NCBI GenBank assembly: GCA_003284375.1
Contig: QBVL01000003.1
Location: 54,784 to 118,783 of the forward strand
DNA: 64,000 nt
Direction of reading: 5' to 3'
Source of the DNA: Prochlorococcus sp. AG-311-J23
GTDB taxonomy: Bacteria > Cyanobacteriota > Cyanobacteriia > PCC-6307 > Cyanobiaceae
Within the stretch, counting starts at the first letter, position 1, and every line of letters starts with the position of its first letter. The position numbers and the translations under genes were made by a program. Positions 57,415-64,000 of this stretch are shown in pieces. Under the pieces are notes generated by a model. The model did no database searches. It saw only the letters and a program-made list of their open reading frames with translations, and was not told where the DNA came from.

Positions 57415-58593
57415 TTAAAAATCATTTAAAACCCTTTCAAGTCTATCAAGCCCATCGTTGATCATTTCATTAGAAGCTGCGTATGAGATTCTTATGCATT
57501 TGTCATCTCCAAACGCAATCCCTGGAACTATTGCTAGACCAACCTTTTCTAGTGCCAATTTGCAAAAAGTTATTGAATCGATCTCCTCTAGATTAATTTG
57601 TGGGAAAACATAGAAAGCTCCATTTGGAGGGACAAAAGAAATATGTTTTATTTTTTTTAGTCTTTTTGTTATTAATAACCTCCTTTTGTTATAAATTCCT
57701 GCCATTTCATGAATGCAATCTTTTGAGCCTTGAAGTGCTGCAATAGCTCCTTTTTGAGCAAAACTACATACATTGCTTGTACTTTGACTTTGTAAAGCAA
57801 TTGCTTTCTTTATTACCTCTGCGTTTCCTGTTAAGTATCCAATCCTCCAACCAGTCATTGCCCAAGCCTTGGCAAATCCGTTTACGGTGAAAATTCTATT
57901 TTTTAAATCTGGTGCGATTTTCGCGAAACTGTGATGAACTTGATTTGGAGAAATAAGAAATTCATAAATTTCATCGCTCATTAATAAAATTTTTGGATGC
58001 CTTCTTAAAAAATCGGATATAGTTTTCATCTCTTGCTCAGTTAAAACACAGCCAGTTGGATTACTTGGAGAGTTAATAATTAACAATCTTGTTTTTTCAG
58101 TTACGTTTTCTTCTAAAGAATTGATATCTATTTTGAAATTATCTTTAGTTGAAGATTTAATTTTAATTGGCTTGGCACCAGCTAAAAGAGTTATCTCTGG
58201 ATAACTAAGCCAATAAGGTGCGGGTATTAGGACTTCATCTCCAGGATTCAAAACTACTTGAAATAAATTGTATATTGCTTGTTTCCCTCCATTAGTTACT
58301 AAAACATTTTCTATTTTTGTGGGAACTTTATTTATATCTGATTGTTTTTGCGCAATGGCTTCTCTTAATTCAGGATCTCCAGCTGCAGGACCGTAACGAG
58401 TCTTCCCCTCTTTTAATGCTTTTAGAGTTGCAGCGATAATAAATTCAGGGGTATCGAAATCAGGTTCCCCTGCGCTTAAACTACAAATATTTTTGCCTTC
58501 CGCTTTTAAAGCTTTAGCTTTTGCGCTGATCTCAAGAGTTAGAGAAGGTTTTATGGAGAGAGCTCTTCTAGATATCTGTGATTTGTCAGTCAT
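57415..58593 (-). CDS. aspC: aspartate aminotransferase (class I, subgroup Ib-like)
   Basis: PLP transaminase interconverting aspartate and 2-oxoglutarate with oxaloacetate and glutamate. SLSAGEPDFDTP, NSPSNPTGCVL and the PLP lysine in VNGFAKAWAMTGWRIGYLTG are visible, with the Arg of the C-terminal RISYAAS binding the alpha-carboxylate. Length 392 residues. It starts the leftward cluster that continues into phnD after 5 bases, an unusual linkage of amino-acid and phosphonate genes. Confidence 0.92.
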   Translation of the reverse strand: MTDKSQISRRALSIKPSLTLEISAKAKALKAEGKNICSLSAGEPDFDTPEFIIAATLKALKEGKTRYGPAAGDPELREAIAQKQSDINKVPTKIENVLVTNGGKQAIYNLFQVVLNPGDEVLIPAPYWLSYPEITLLAGAKPIKIKSSTKDNFKIDINSLEENVTEKTRLLIINSPSNPTGCVLTEQEMKTISDFLRRHPKILLMSDEIYEFLISPNQVHHSFAKIAPDLKNRIFTVNGFAKAWAMTGWRIGYLTGNAEVIKKAIALQSQSTSNVCSFAQKGAIAALQGSKDCIHEMAGIYNKRRLLITKRLKKIKHISFVPPNGAFYVFPQINLEEIDSITFCKLALEKVGLAIVPGIAFGDDKCIRISYAASNEMINDGLDRLERVLNDF

Positions 58594-58621
58594 CTTCGAA
58601 GCATAACTTCAAAATGTTTTT

Positions 58622-58654
58622 ATTAGATTCACTTTTAAAGTGAATTCATCTAAT
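58622..58654. promoter_or_regulatory. operator-like palindrome in the aspC/glyoxalase divergent region
   Basis: A perfect 9+1+9 palindrome, ATTCACTTT-T-AAAGTGAAT, at 58627-58645. Outer arms ATTAGAT (58622-58628) and ATCTAAT (58648-58654) extend it with a 4-base bulge. It lies 29 bases before the aspC start. It is not a Pho box or an NtcA site as usually described. Confidence 0.5.
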
Positions 58655-58684
58655 TACAAACTTACTACTTAATCAGATACTTGC

Positions 58685-59098
58685 ATGCCTTTGATGAACA
58701 TAAACTTTGTAATTGCTTCTAAAAACCCTAAAGAATTGTCAGGATTTTATGCAAAGATCAACTCTGGCAAGGTGAATAATGGTTTTAATGCAACTCATTA
58801 TTTTATTTCATTAGGTAATCGATCCAAAATACATTTTTATAGACCCAATGAAAATCACGAATGGCATAGGAAAGGAAACTCAACCTCATTGTGTTTTCAA
58901 CGTGAACCTAGTGAGGATCCATCAAAAATCTTAGAGGGCTGGACATCTGAGATATTGAAAATTGGAGGAAGTTTAGTGGGAATTCCAAAATCGGCAAACT
59001 TTGGATCTGAGCAATGGATGCTAGACCCAGAGGACAATCAATTTTTAATTTTGGTGCCCTATCTTTTAAAAGGATCAGATAAAGAAACTTTATTGTGA
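58685..59098 (+). CDS. glyoxalase/bleomycin-resistance-like protein
   Basis: A 137-residue VOC-fold protein. The beta-alpha-beta-beta-beta halves are suggested by NINFVIASKNPKELSGFYAKI at the start and EQWMLDPEDNQFLILVPYL at the end, the latter with the common DPDGN-like turn. Metal ligands are not certain. The next gene overlaps by 4 bases (GTGA), so translation is coupled. Confidence 0.75.
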   Translation: MPLMNINFVIASKNPKELSGFYAKINSGKVNNGFNATHYFISLGNRSKIHFYRPNENHEWHRKGNSTSLCFQREPSEDPSKILEGWTSEILKIGGSLVGIPKSANFGSEQWMLDPEDNQFLILVPYLLKGSDKETLL

Positions 59099-59661
59099 CA
59101 AAAAAGATCCCCTCTCATAAAGATTTTTCGAAAGTTTCTGATTTAAGCAATTCCATTAACAAGATCGTTGTATCAAGGGGTAACCCTTTCGCTAAGTTAA
59201 TGATTATAGGAGAAGCCCCAGGAGCAAAGGAGGAGGAGGTTGGAGAGCCTTTTGTAGGAAGGTCTGGAAAACTACTTGATAAATTGCTTCAAAAAGCAGG
59301 TATTGATATCAACCTAGATGTTTATTTTTGCAACGTAGTCAAATGTAGACCTCCAAAAAATAGACGCCCAACAAAGACTGAAATCCAAGAGAATCTTCCA
59401 TGGTTGTATCAACAAATCAAACTTGTAAATCCAGAAATTATAGTTCTTGTTGGTGCTACAGCACTTGGAGCAATTTTAGAAAATAAGTCACCAATAAGCA
59501 TTCTGAGGGGTAAATGGATTAATTGGAAGGGAAAACTTATTATCCCTATTTTTCATCCAGCTTATTTACTTAGAAATCAATCAAAAGAGGAAGGAGCCCC
59601 AATGAGTTTAACTAAATTGGATCTTTTAAAAATCAAAGAAAAAATTGATACTTTAAAATAG
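59095..59661 (+). CDS. family 4 uracil-DNA glycosylase-like protein lacking Fe-S cysteines
   Basis: DNA-repair glycosylase of 188 residues. The active-site block is [24 protein letters not shown] (38-61), and FHPAYLLRN is the second motif. Family 4 enzymes hold a 4Fe-4S cluster with an N-terminal CxxC, the Cys of VKCRPP and a Cys about 15 residues later. Here only VKCRPP (Cys84) remains: the N-terminal pair is absent and the last position reads EIQENLPWL. Loss of the cluster is therefore likely. Start is GTG, overlapping the glyoxalase gene. Confidence 0.85.
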   Translation: MTKKIPSHKDFSKVSDLSNSINKIVVSRGNPFAKLMIIGEAPGAKEEEVGEPFVGRSGKLLDKLLQKAGIDINLDVYFCNVVKCRPPKNRRPTKTEIQENLPWLYQQIKLVNPEIIVLVGATALGAILENKSPISILRGKWINWKGKLIIPIFHPAYLLRNQSKEEGAPMSLTKLDLLKIKEKIDTLK

Positions 59662-59710
59662 ACCTCAAATATGTCATTCTTATTTATTAAAGAGGCTCAA
59701 TTGTTCACTC

Positions 59711-60934
59711 ATGATTGCGACCCTGGAAAAAGATAAGACAGAAAATAATGATTCACAGCGTTACAGCACCAGAATTATTCGTAGAAATACTCGGACTGTA
59801 ATGGTCGGAGATATTGGTATTGGTGGAGATAATCCAGTTCGTGTTCAGTCAATGATTAATGAAGATACAATGGATATAGAGGGCTCTGCCGCTGCGATAA
59901 GAAGATTGCATGAAATTGGATGTGAACTTGTCAGATTAACTGTTCCCACTCTTGCAAGTGCCAAAGCTGTTGGAGAGATAAAGAAACTTCTAGCTAGTAC
60001 TTATCAACCAGTTCCATTGGTAGCGGATGTTCACCACAACGGAATGAAAATAGCTTTAGAGGTTGCCAAGCATGTAGATAAAGTTCGTATCAACCCTGGA
60101 TTATTTGTTTTTGAAAGACCAGATCCTAATAGAACTGAATTTACTGACGATGAAATAAAAGCAACTAAAGAGAAGATTATTCAGAAATTTAAACCAATCG
60201 TTAATACTTTAAAAGAGCAAAATAAGGCACTTAGAATAGGAGTTAATCATGGATCATTAGCTGAGAGAATGTTATTTGCATATGGAGATACACCTTTTGG
60301 AATGGTTGAATCAGCTATGGAATTTATTCGAATTTGTGATTCATTAGACTTTCACAATATTGTAGTTTCAATGAAGGCTTCTCGACCTCCTGTCATGCTC
60401 GCTGCTTATAGAATGATGGCTGACACTATGGATAAAGAGGGATTTAATTATCCTTTGCATTTGGGTGTGACTGAGGCTGGTGATGGCGATTATGGAAGAA
60501 TAAAAAGTACTGTAGGGATAGGAACATTATTATCAGAGGGAATTGGAGATACAATAAGAGTCTCTTTGACAGAAGCACCTGAAAAAGAAATACCAGTTGC
60601 ATATTCAATTTTGCAAGCTGTTGGCTTGAGAAAAACTATGGTTGAATATATTAGTTGCCCCAGTTGTGGAAGAACATTATTTAATTTAGAGGAAGTTGTA
60701 GCAAAAGTTAGAGACGCTACTATTCACTTGACTGGGCTTGATATTGCTGTTATGGGTTGTATCGTTAATGGACCTGGAGAGATGGCAGATGCTGACTATG
60801 GTTATGTCGGTAAAGGTGTTGGAACCATTGCTCTTTATAGAAATAGAGATGAAATTAAGAGGGTGTCTGAGGATGAAGGTGTTCAGGCCTTGGTTGATTT
60901 AATTAAAGAAGATGGCAAATGGGTAGACCCTTGA
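59711..60934 (+). CDS. ispG: 4-hydroxy-3-methylbut-2-enyl diphosphate synthase
   Basis: Iron-sulfur enzyme of the MEP isoprenoid pathway that converts MEcPP to [22 protein letters not shown] begins the TIM barrel. The C-terminal cluster motif is [11 protein letters not shown] followed by [13 protein letters not shown], giving the three Cys and one Glu ligands. The bacterial long-linker insert of plants is absent; 407 residues is the cyanobacterial length. In cyanobacteria the electron donor is ferredoxin. Confidence 0.95.
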   Translation: MIATLEKDKTENNDSQRYSTRIIRRNTRTVMVGDIGIGGDNPVRVQSMINEDTMDIEGSAAAIRRLHEIGCELVRLTVPTLASAKAVGEIKKLLASTYQPVPLVADVHHNGMKIALEVAKHVDKVRINPGLFVFERPDPNRTEFTDDEIKATKEKIIQKFKPIVNTLKEQNKALRIGVNHGSLAERMLFAYGDTPFGMVESAMEFIRICDSLDFHNIVVSMKASRPPVMLAAYRMMADTMDKEGFNYPLHLGVTEAGDGDYGRIKSTVGIGTLLSEGIGDTIRVSLTEAPEKEIPVAYSILQAVGLRKTMVEYISCPSCGRTLFNLEEVVAKVRDATIHLTGLDIAVMGCIVNGPGEMADADYGYVGKGVGTIALYRNRDEIKRVSEDEGVQALVDLIKEDGKWVDP

Positions 60935-60987
60935 AAACAGAATATAGATTTTAAATGATTTATCATTAGAAAAATTATTTGATAATT

Positions 60988-62292
60988 ATGTTGAAGAGAT
61001 TTTTAAAAATATTTTTGTTAATATCTATTCTTCCATCACCATCTTTTTCCTTCCAGACTAATTCTTCTACTTTGATTAGTAACAATCCTAAGGAGATTAT
61101 TGATCAGGTATGGCAAATTATTTATCGTGACTTTTTGGACTATTCAGGGAAATATAAACAAGATGATTGGATTAAATTAAGAAAGGAAATACTGTCAACT
61201 AAATATTTTGATAATGACGATGCATATATTGCTATTAAGAGTATGTTGGCAGAATTAAATGATCCCTATACAAGATTTTTAGATCCTAAAGAATTCAATG
61301 AAATGAAAATAGATACAACGGGTGAATTGATGGGAGTAGGTATTCAAATTTCTCTAGATGAAGTAACTAATCAAATTATTGTTGTATCACCAATAGAAGG
61401 AACTCCAGCCTTTCTCGCGGGTATTAAGCCTAAAGATATAATAGTATCCATAGATGGAAAGCCTATCGAAGGATTTACTATAGATAGTACCGTTAAACTT
61501 ATTCGAGGTAAAAAAGGAACGAAGGTTGATTTAGGTATAATTAGAGATGATGAATTATTGAAAGTCTCATTAATACGAGATAGGATCAAACTTAATGTAG
61601 TTGATAGTCGAATAAACAATACAGTTTCAGGTGCGAAGATTGGTTATATAAGGTTAAAACAATTCAATGCAAAATCTCCAAAAGAAATGAGTTTATCGAT
61701 TAATAAATTAGAAAAACAAAAACCTTTTGGCTATGTATTAGACCTTAGAAGTAATCCTGGTGGTTTGCTTGAAGCAAGCATTGAAATAGCTAGACAATGG
61801 ATAAATACAGGAATTATTGTGAGTACTAAAACCAAAGATGGTATTACTGATATTCGAAAAGCAAAAAGTAGAGCCTTAACTAAAAGACCAGTTATAGTCT
61901 TAATCGATGAAGGATCTGCGAGTGCTAGCGAGATTCTCTCTGCAGCAATTAAAGATAATAAAAGAGGAGTATTGGTTGGGAAAAAGACTTTTGGTAAAGG
62001 ACTAGTTCAGTCTGTAAGGTCTCTTTCTGATGGCTCAGGTTTAACAGTTACTGTCGCTAAATATTTAACACCAAGTGGAAAAGATATTAATAAAAATGGA
62101 ATAGAGCCAGATATTAGAGCAGAACTTGTGTTAAATGATAAAAATAAACTAACAAATTCAGATCTAGGAACTTTAAAAGATAGTCAATATGTTGTGGCAG
62201 AAAATATATTACTTAGAAAGTTTAGAGTTGATGTTAGTAAAAATTCTTATAACCCCTTGAAATCTAATCTGGGCTATGCCCTGAAAAAGTAG
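60988..62292 (+). CDS. ctpA: C-terminal processing protease (S41 family)
   Basis: Periplasmic/lumenal serine protease with a PDZ domain. A signal peptide (about 1-22) is followed by PDZ motifs GVGIQISLDEVTNQIIVVSPIEGTPAFLAGIKPKDIIVSIDG-like and the S41 core: DLRSNPGGLLEASIEIA, DEGSASASEILSAA (catalytic Ser) and KKTFGKGLVQ (catalytic Lys). CtpA matures the D1 protein of photosystem II, but cyanobacteria have several paralogues, so this one may be CtpB or CtpC. The ATG at 60988 is chosen over a TTG three codons upstream. Confidence 0.87.
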   Translation: MLKRFLKIFLLISILPSPSFSFQTNSSTLISNNPKEIIDQVWQIIYRDFLDYSGKYKQDDWIKLRKEILSTKYFDNDDAYIAIKSMLAELNDPYTRFLDPKEFNEMKIDTTGELMGVGIQISLDEVTNQIIVVSPIEGTPAFLAGIKPKDIIVSIDGKPIEGFTIDSTVKLIRGKKGTKVDLGIIRDDELLKVSLIRDRIKLNVVDSRINNTVSGAKIGYIRLKQFNAKSPKEMSLSINKLEKQKPFGYVLDLRSNPGGLLEASIEIARQWINTGIIVSTKTKDGITDIRKAKSRALTKRPVIVLIDEGSASASEILSAAIKDNKRGVLVGKKTFGKGLVQSVRSLSDGSGLTVTVAKYLTPSGKDINKNGIEPDIRAELVLNDKNKLTNSDLGTLKDSQYVVAENILLRKFRVDVSKNSYNPLKSNLGYALKK

Positions 62293-62847
62293 TTAAAACT
62301 TGTCAATTCTCCTATATCCATACCAGTCAGGAATAATTTTGTCGCTTCTTTCTTGAGCATCTGGTATGAGATTTATTTCCCAATTCTTTATTTTTATAGG
62401 ATGCAAATCGTCAATCTGTTCAAAATAATTTATAGCCGAGTAGTCATCATTATGTTTGTTTTTTAAAGTTGTTTCCCAGTTATTTTTAGCTTTTTTCTTT
62501 GCATCAATAGCTTTTTTTGCGACAACTAGTTTGAATTCATGTTCTTCATACATCTTTTTAGGATTGTACCCACCTAAATTTACAAACCAAAGTTTTAAGT
62601 CTTCTATTTTGGGGGAATTTGAATTATCTTTATTAAATTTAGAAATGACTATTTCATAGCCATCTATATATTTAATACACTTATAGCTATCAATATGAAG
62701 CCCGCTAATTTTCCCTAACCATTGTTCTCTGAGTTCAGGGAATGTGTTCTCAATTGATTCCCCTATAACCCATCTTACATCGTGTATTTCTATATTGCTT
62801 TTTAGACTTCTTCCCCCTAAAACAACAATAAAAAGAGATAAATTCAC
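62293..62847 (-). CDS. DUF1543 family protein
   Basis: A 184-residue family of unknown function. The N-terminal LFIVVLGGRSLKSNIEIHDVRWV and LHIDSYKCIKYIDGYEIVIS match it, as does LWFVNLGGYNPKKMYEEHEF in the repeat-like second half. Start is GTG. Its stop codon abuts the stop of the convergent protease gene with no spacer. Confidence 0.8.
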   Translation of the reverse strand: MNLSLFIVVLGGRSLKSNIEIHDVRWVIGESIENTFPELREQWLGKISGLHIDSYKCIKYIDGYEIVISKFNKDNSNSPKIEDLKLWFVNLGGYNPKKMYEEHEFKLVVAKKAIDAKKKAKNNWETTLKNKHNDDYSAINYFEQIDDLHPIKIKNWEINLIPDAQERSDKIIPDWYGYRRIDKF

Positions 62848-62855
62848 ACCTTAAA

Positions 62856-63749
62856 TCAATTACTCATATCAAGCATTTTTTTCAGTGGCTTATAGGCCAT
62901 TTTTCTAATTTGTTCGTCCATGTGCAACTCAGGATTCATTTCTTTTAGGCAATTTAATACTTTTTCTAAGGTATTCATTCTCATGTATGGACATTCATTA
63001 CAACTACAACCATCTAGTCCAGGTACTTCGAGATATGTCTTTAAAGGGTCTTTTAATCTCATTTGATGAATTATTCCTGGCTCAGTTAGTACGATAAATT
63101 TATCTTTCTTACTTTTTTGAGAATAATTCAGCAATTTGCTTGTTGAACCTATGAAATCTGCTAAATCTAAAAGATTCTCTTGACATTCAGGATGGGCAAG
63201 AACTTCAGCGGTTGGATTTTTGATTTTTAATTTTATAAGCGATTTTTCATTAAAAGTTTCATGGACAAGGCATCTGCCTGGCCACAAGGTTAATTTTCTG
63301 CCACTTTGACGTTCAACCCATCTACCAAGATTCCTATCTGGTGAAAATAAAATAGGTAAATCTTTTGGTAATTTATTTACCAGATCCACTGCGTTACTAC
63401 TAGTACAAATTAGGTCACTTTTTGCCTTGACTGCGGCACTGCAATTTACATAGCTAATGGCAAAATGATCAGGATGCTTGTCTAAGAATTTTTGGAAGTC
63501 ATCAGGTTGGCAATCATCTGCGAGTGTGCATCCAGCATCAAAATCAGGTAGAAGAACAATCTTATTTGGACTCAAGATCTTTGCTGTCTCAGCCATGAAA
63601 TGAACGCCACAAAAGACAATGACATCAGCATTTGTCTCAGAGGCTTTTCTTGATAACTCAAGTGAATCTCCAATAAAATCTGCAATATCCTGTATTGCAG
63701 GTTCTTGGTAATAATGAGCGAGAATTATTGCGTTTCTTTTTTTCCGCAA
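62856..63749 (-). CDS. nadA: quinolinate synthase
   Basis: 4Fe-4S enzyme that condenses iminoaspartate with DHAP to quinolinate for NAD. ILAHYYQEPAIQDIADFIGDSL, CGVHFMAETAKILSP and the cluster cysteines Cys103, Cys189 and one of Cys248/250/253 (GCSCNECPYM) are present. The only in-frame conventional start is TTG at 63749, which gives 297 residues. The frame stays open to 63899, and its residues KSKNLIDEINFLRKK look like the normal NadA N-terminus, so the true start may be an upstream non-standard codon such as the ATA at 63797. Confidence 0.9.
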   Translation of the reverse strand: MRKKRNAIILAHYYQEPAIQDIADFIGDSLELSRKASETNADVIVFCGVHFMAETAKILSPNKIVLLPDFDAGCTLADDCQPDDFQKFLDKHPDHFAISYVNCSAAVKAKSDLICTSSNAVDLVNKLPKDLPILFSPDRNLGRWVERQSGRKLTLWPGRCLVHETFNEKSLIKLKIKNPTAEVLAHPECQENLLDLADFIGSTSKLLNYSQKSKKDKFIVLTEPGIIHQMRLKDPLKTYLEVPGLDGCSCNECPYMRMNTLEKVLNCLKEMNPELHMDEQIRKMAYKPLKKMLDMSN

Positions 63750-63902
63750 AAAATTTATCTCATCAATGAGATTTTTGCTTTTATTTGAGACTGATATATC
63801 AGCCTTGTAATAGGAAACAGTAGTAATTAGTTTCCAATTCGATGTGTTGGGGCAGTATAGAGGGTAATTTCCAAAAAAATCTGACAGATATCCGAATTGC
63901 TA

Positions 63903-64000
63903 TTGCTTTTGTTTTTTTTGGTTCTTGTTGTTTGTTTGTTCTTGCTCTGCCTCCGGTCCTGCTTCCTGTTGGTCTCCCCCCCGCTGCCGCCCCGCCCGCC
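63903..64000. other. terminal 98 bases without any A; probable contig-end artefact
   Basis: The last 98 bases contain no A. Composition drifts from T/G-rich to almost pure C/G, ending in CCGCCCCGCCCGCC. This is unlike all other DNA in the AT-rich window. It looks like low-quality sequence at a contig end, not biology. Confidence 0.8.

Overview
The window is AT-rich chromosomal DNA from a marine picocyanobacterium, almost certainly Prochlorococcus. The strongest markers are a six-helix Pcb chlorophyll a/b antenna protein (16499-17548), a CrtL-type lycopene cyclase, a StpA-family phosphatase, small cyanobacterial families (DUF2811, DUF3531, CPP1-like, Trp-rich TIGR02450-like), very short intergenic gaps and many convergent gene pairs with almost no spacer. 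The clade cannot be fixed from this sequence alone. I see no transposase, integrase, phage gene, rRNA or CRISPR array. One tRNA gene is present (Ser, anticodon UGA).

Layout. 1-14.8 kb holds core metabolism and housekeeping: aroA (cut by the window edge), a UbiD decarboxylase, comB, a nitrilase-family amidase, amiC, murI, a polyprenyl diphosphate synthase, a HAD phosphatase, acs, a DUF1350 hydrolase, a DEDDh exonuclease, hisS and a UDP-glucose dehydrogenase. 14.9-21.4 kb has several short unknown proteins, the Pcb antenna gene with a perfect-stem terminator, a GltS-like carrier, a GST and a GIY-YIG-like membrane protein. 21.4-28 kb has an SDR coupled to crtL, a POR-like SDR, an MscS channel, an isochorismatase-like hydrolase, a Fur regulator and the arsenosugar radical-SAM enzyme ArsS. 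28-32.1 kb is the most interesting accessory block: a StpA-type glucosylglycerol-phosphate phosphatase divergent from a GpsA-like Rossmann protein and a small-molecule kinase.

32.1-46.6 kb contains MetY and MetA (methionine synthesis, apparently by the O-acetyl route), an FAD-linked oxidase without a normal start codon, a CbiX/SirB chelatase, a GMC oxidoreductase, a pentapeptide-repeat protein, a GT-C membrane glycosyltransferase, tRNA-Ser and the B12-dependent ribonucleotide reductase nrdJ. Upstream of nrdJ lie two NrdR-box-like sites exactly 31 bp apart. 46.7-53.5 kb has a methyltransferase, prfC, a CPP1-like protein, hslO, an ECF-type ATPase, rsmE and a VTE6-like kinase. 53.5-58.6 kb is a leftward operon aspC-phnD-phnC-phnE-SGNH hydrolase. 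58.7-63.75 kb has a glyoxalase-like protein, a family 4 uracil-DNA glycosylase that has lost three of its four iron-sulfur cysteines, ispG, a C-terminal processing protease, a DUF1543 protein and nadA. The last 98 bases contain no A at all and look like a contig-end artefact.

The block contains no classical new defence or mobile system that I can recognise. The best candidates for undescribed biology are the StpA/GpsA-like/kinase module, the cluster-less UDG, a 26-bp perfect palindrome inside a coding sequence, and several operator-like palindromes in divergent promoter regions. All positions were read by eye; family assignments come from remembered motifs, not from database searches.
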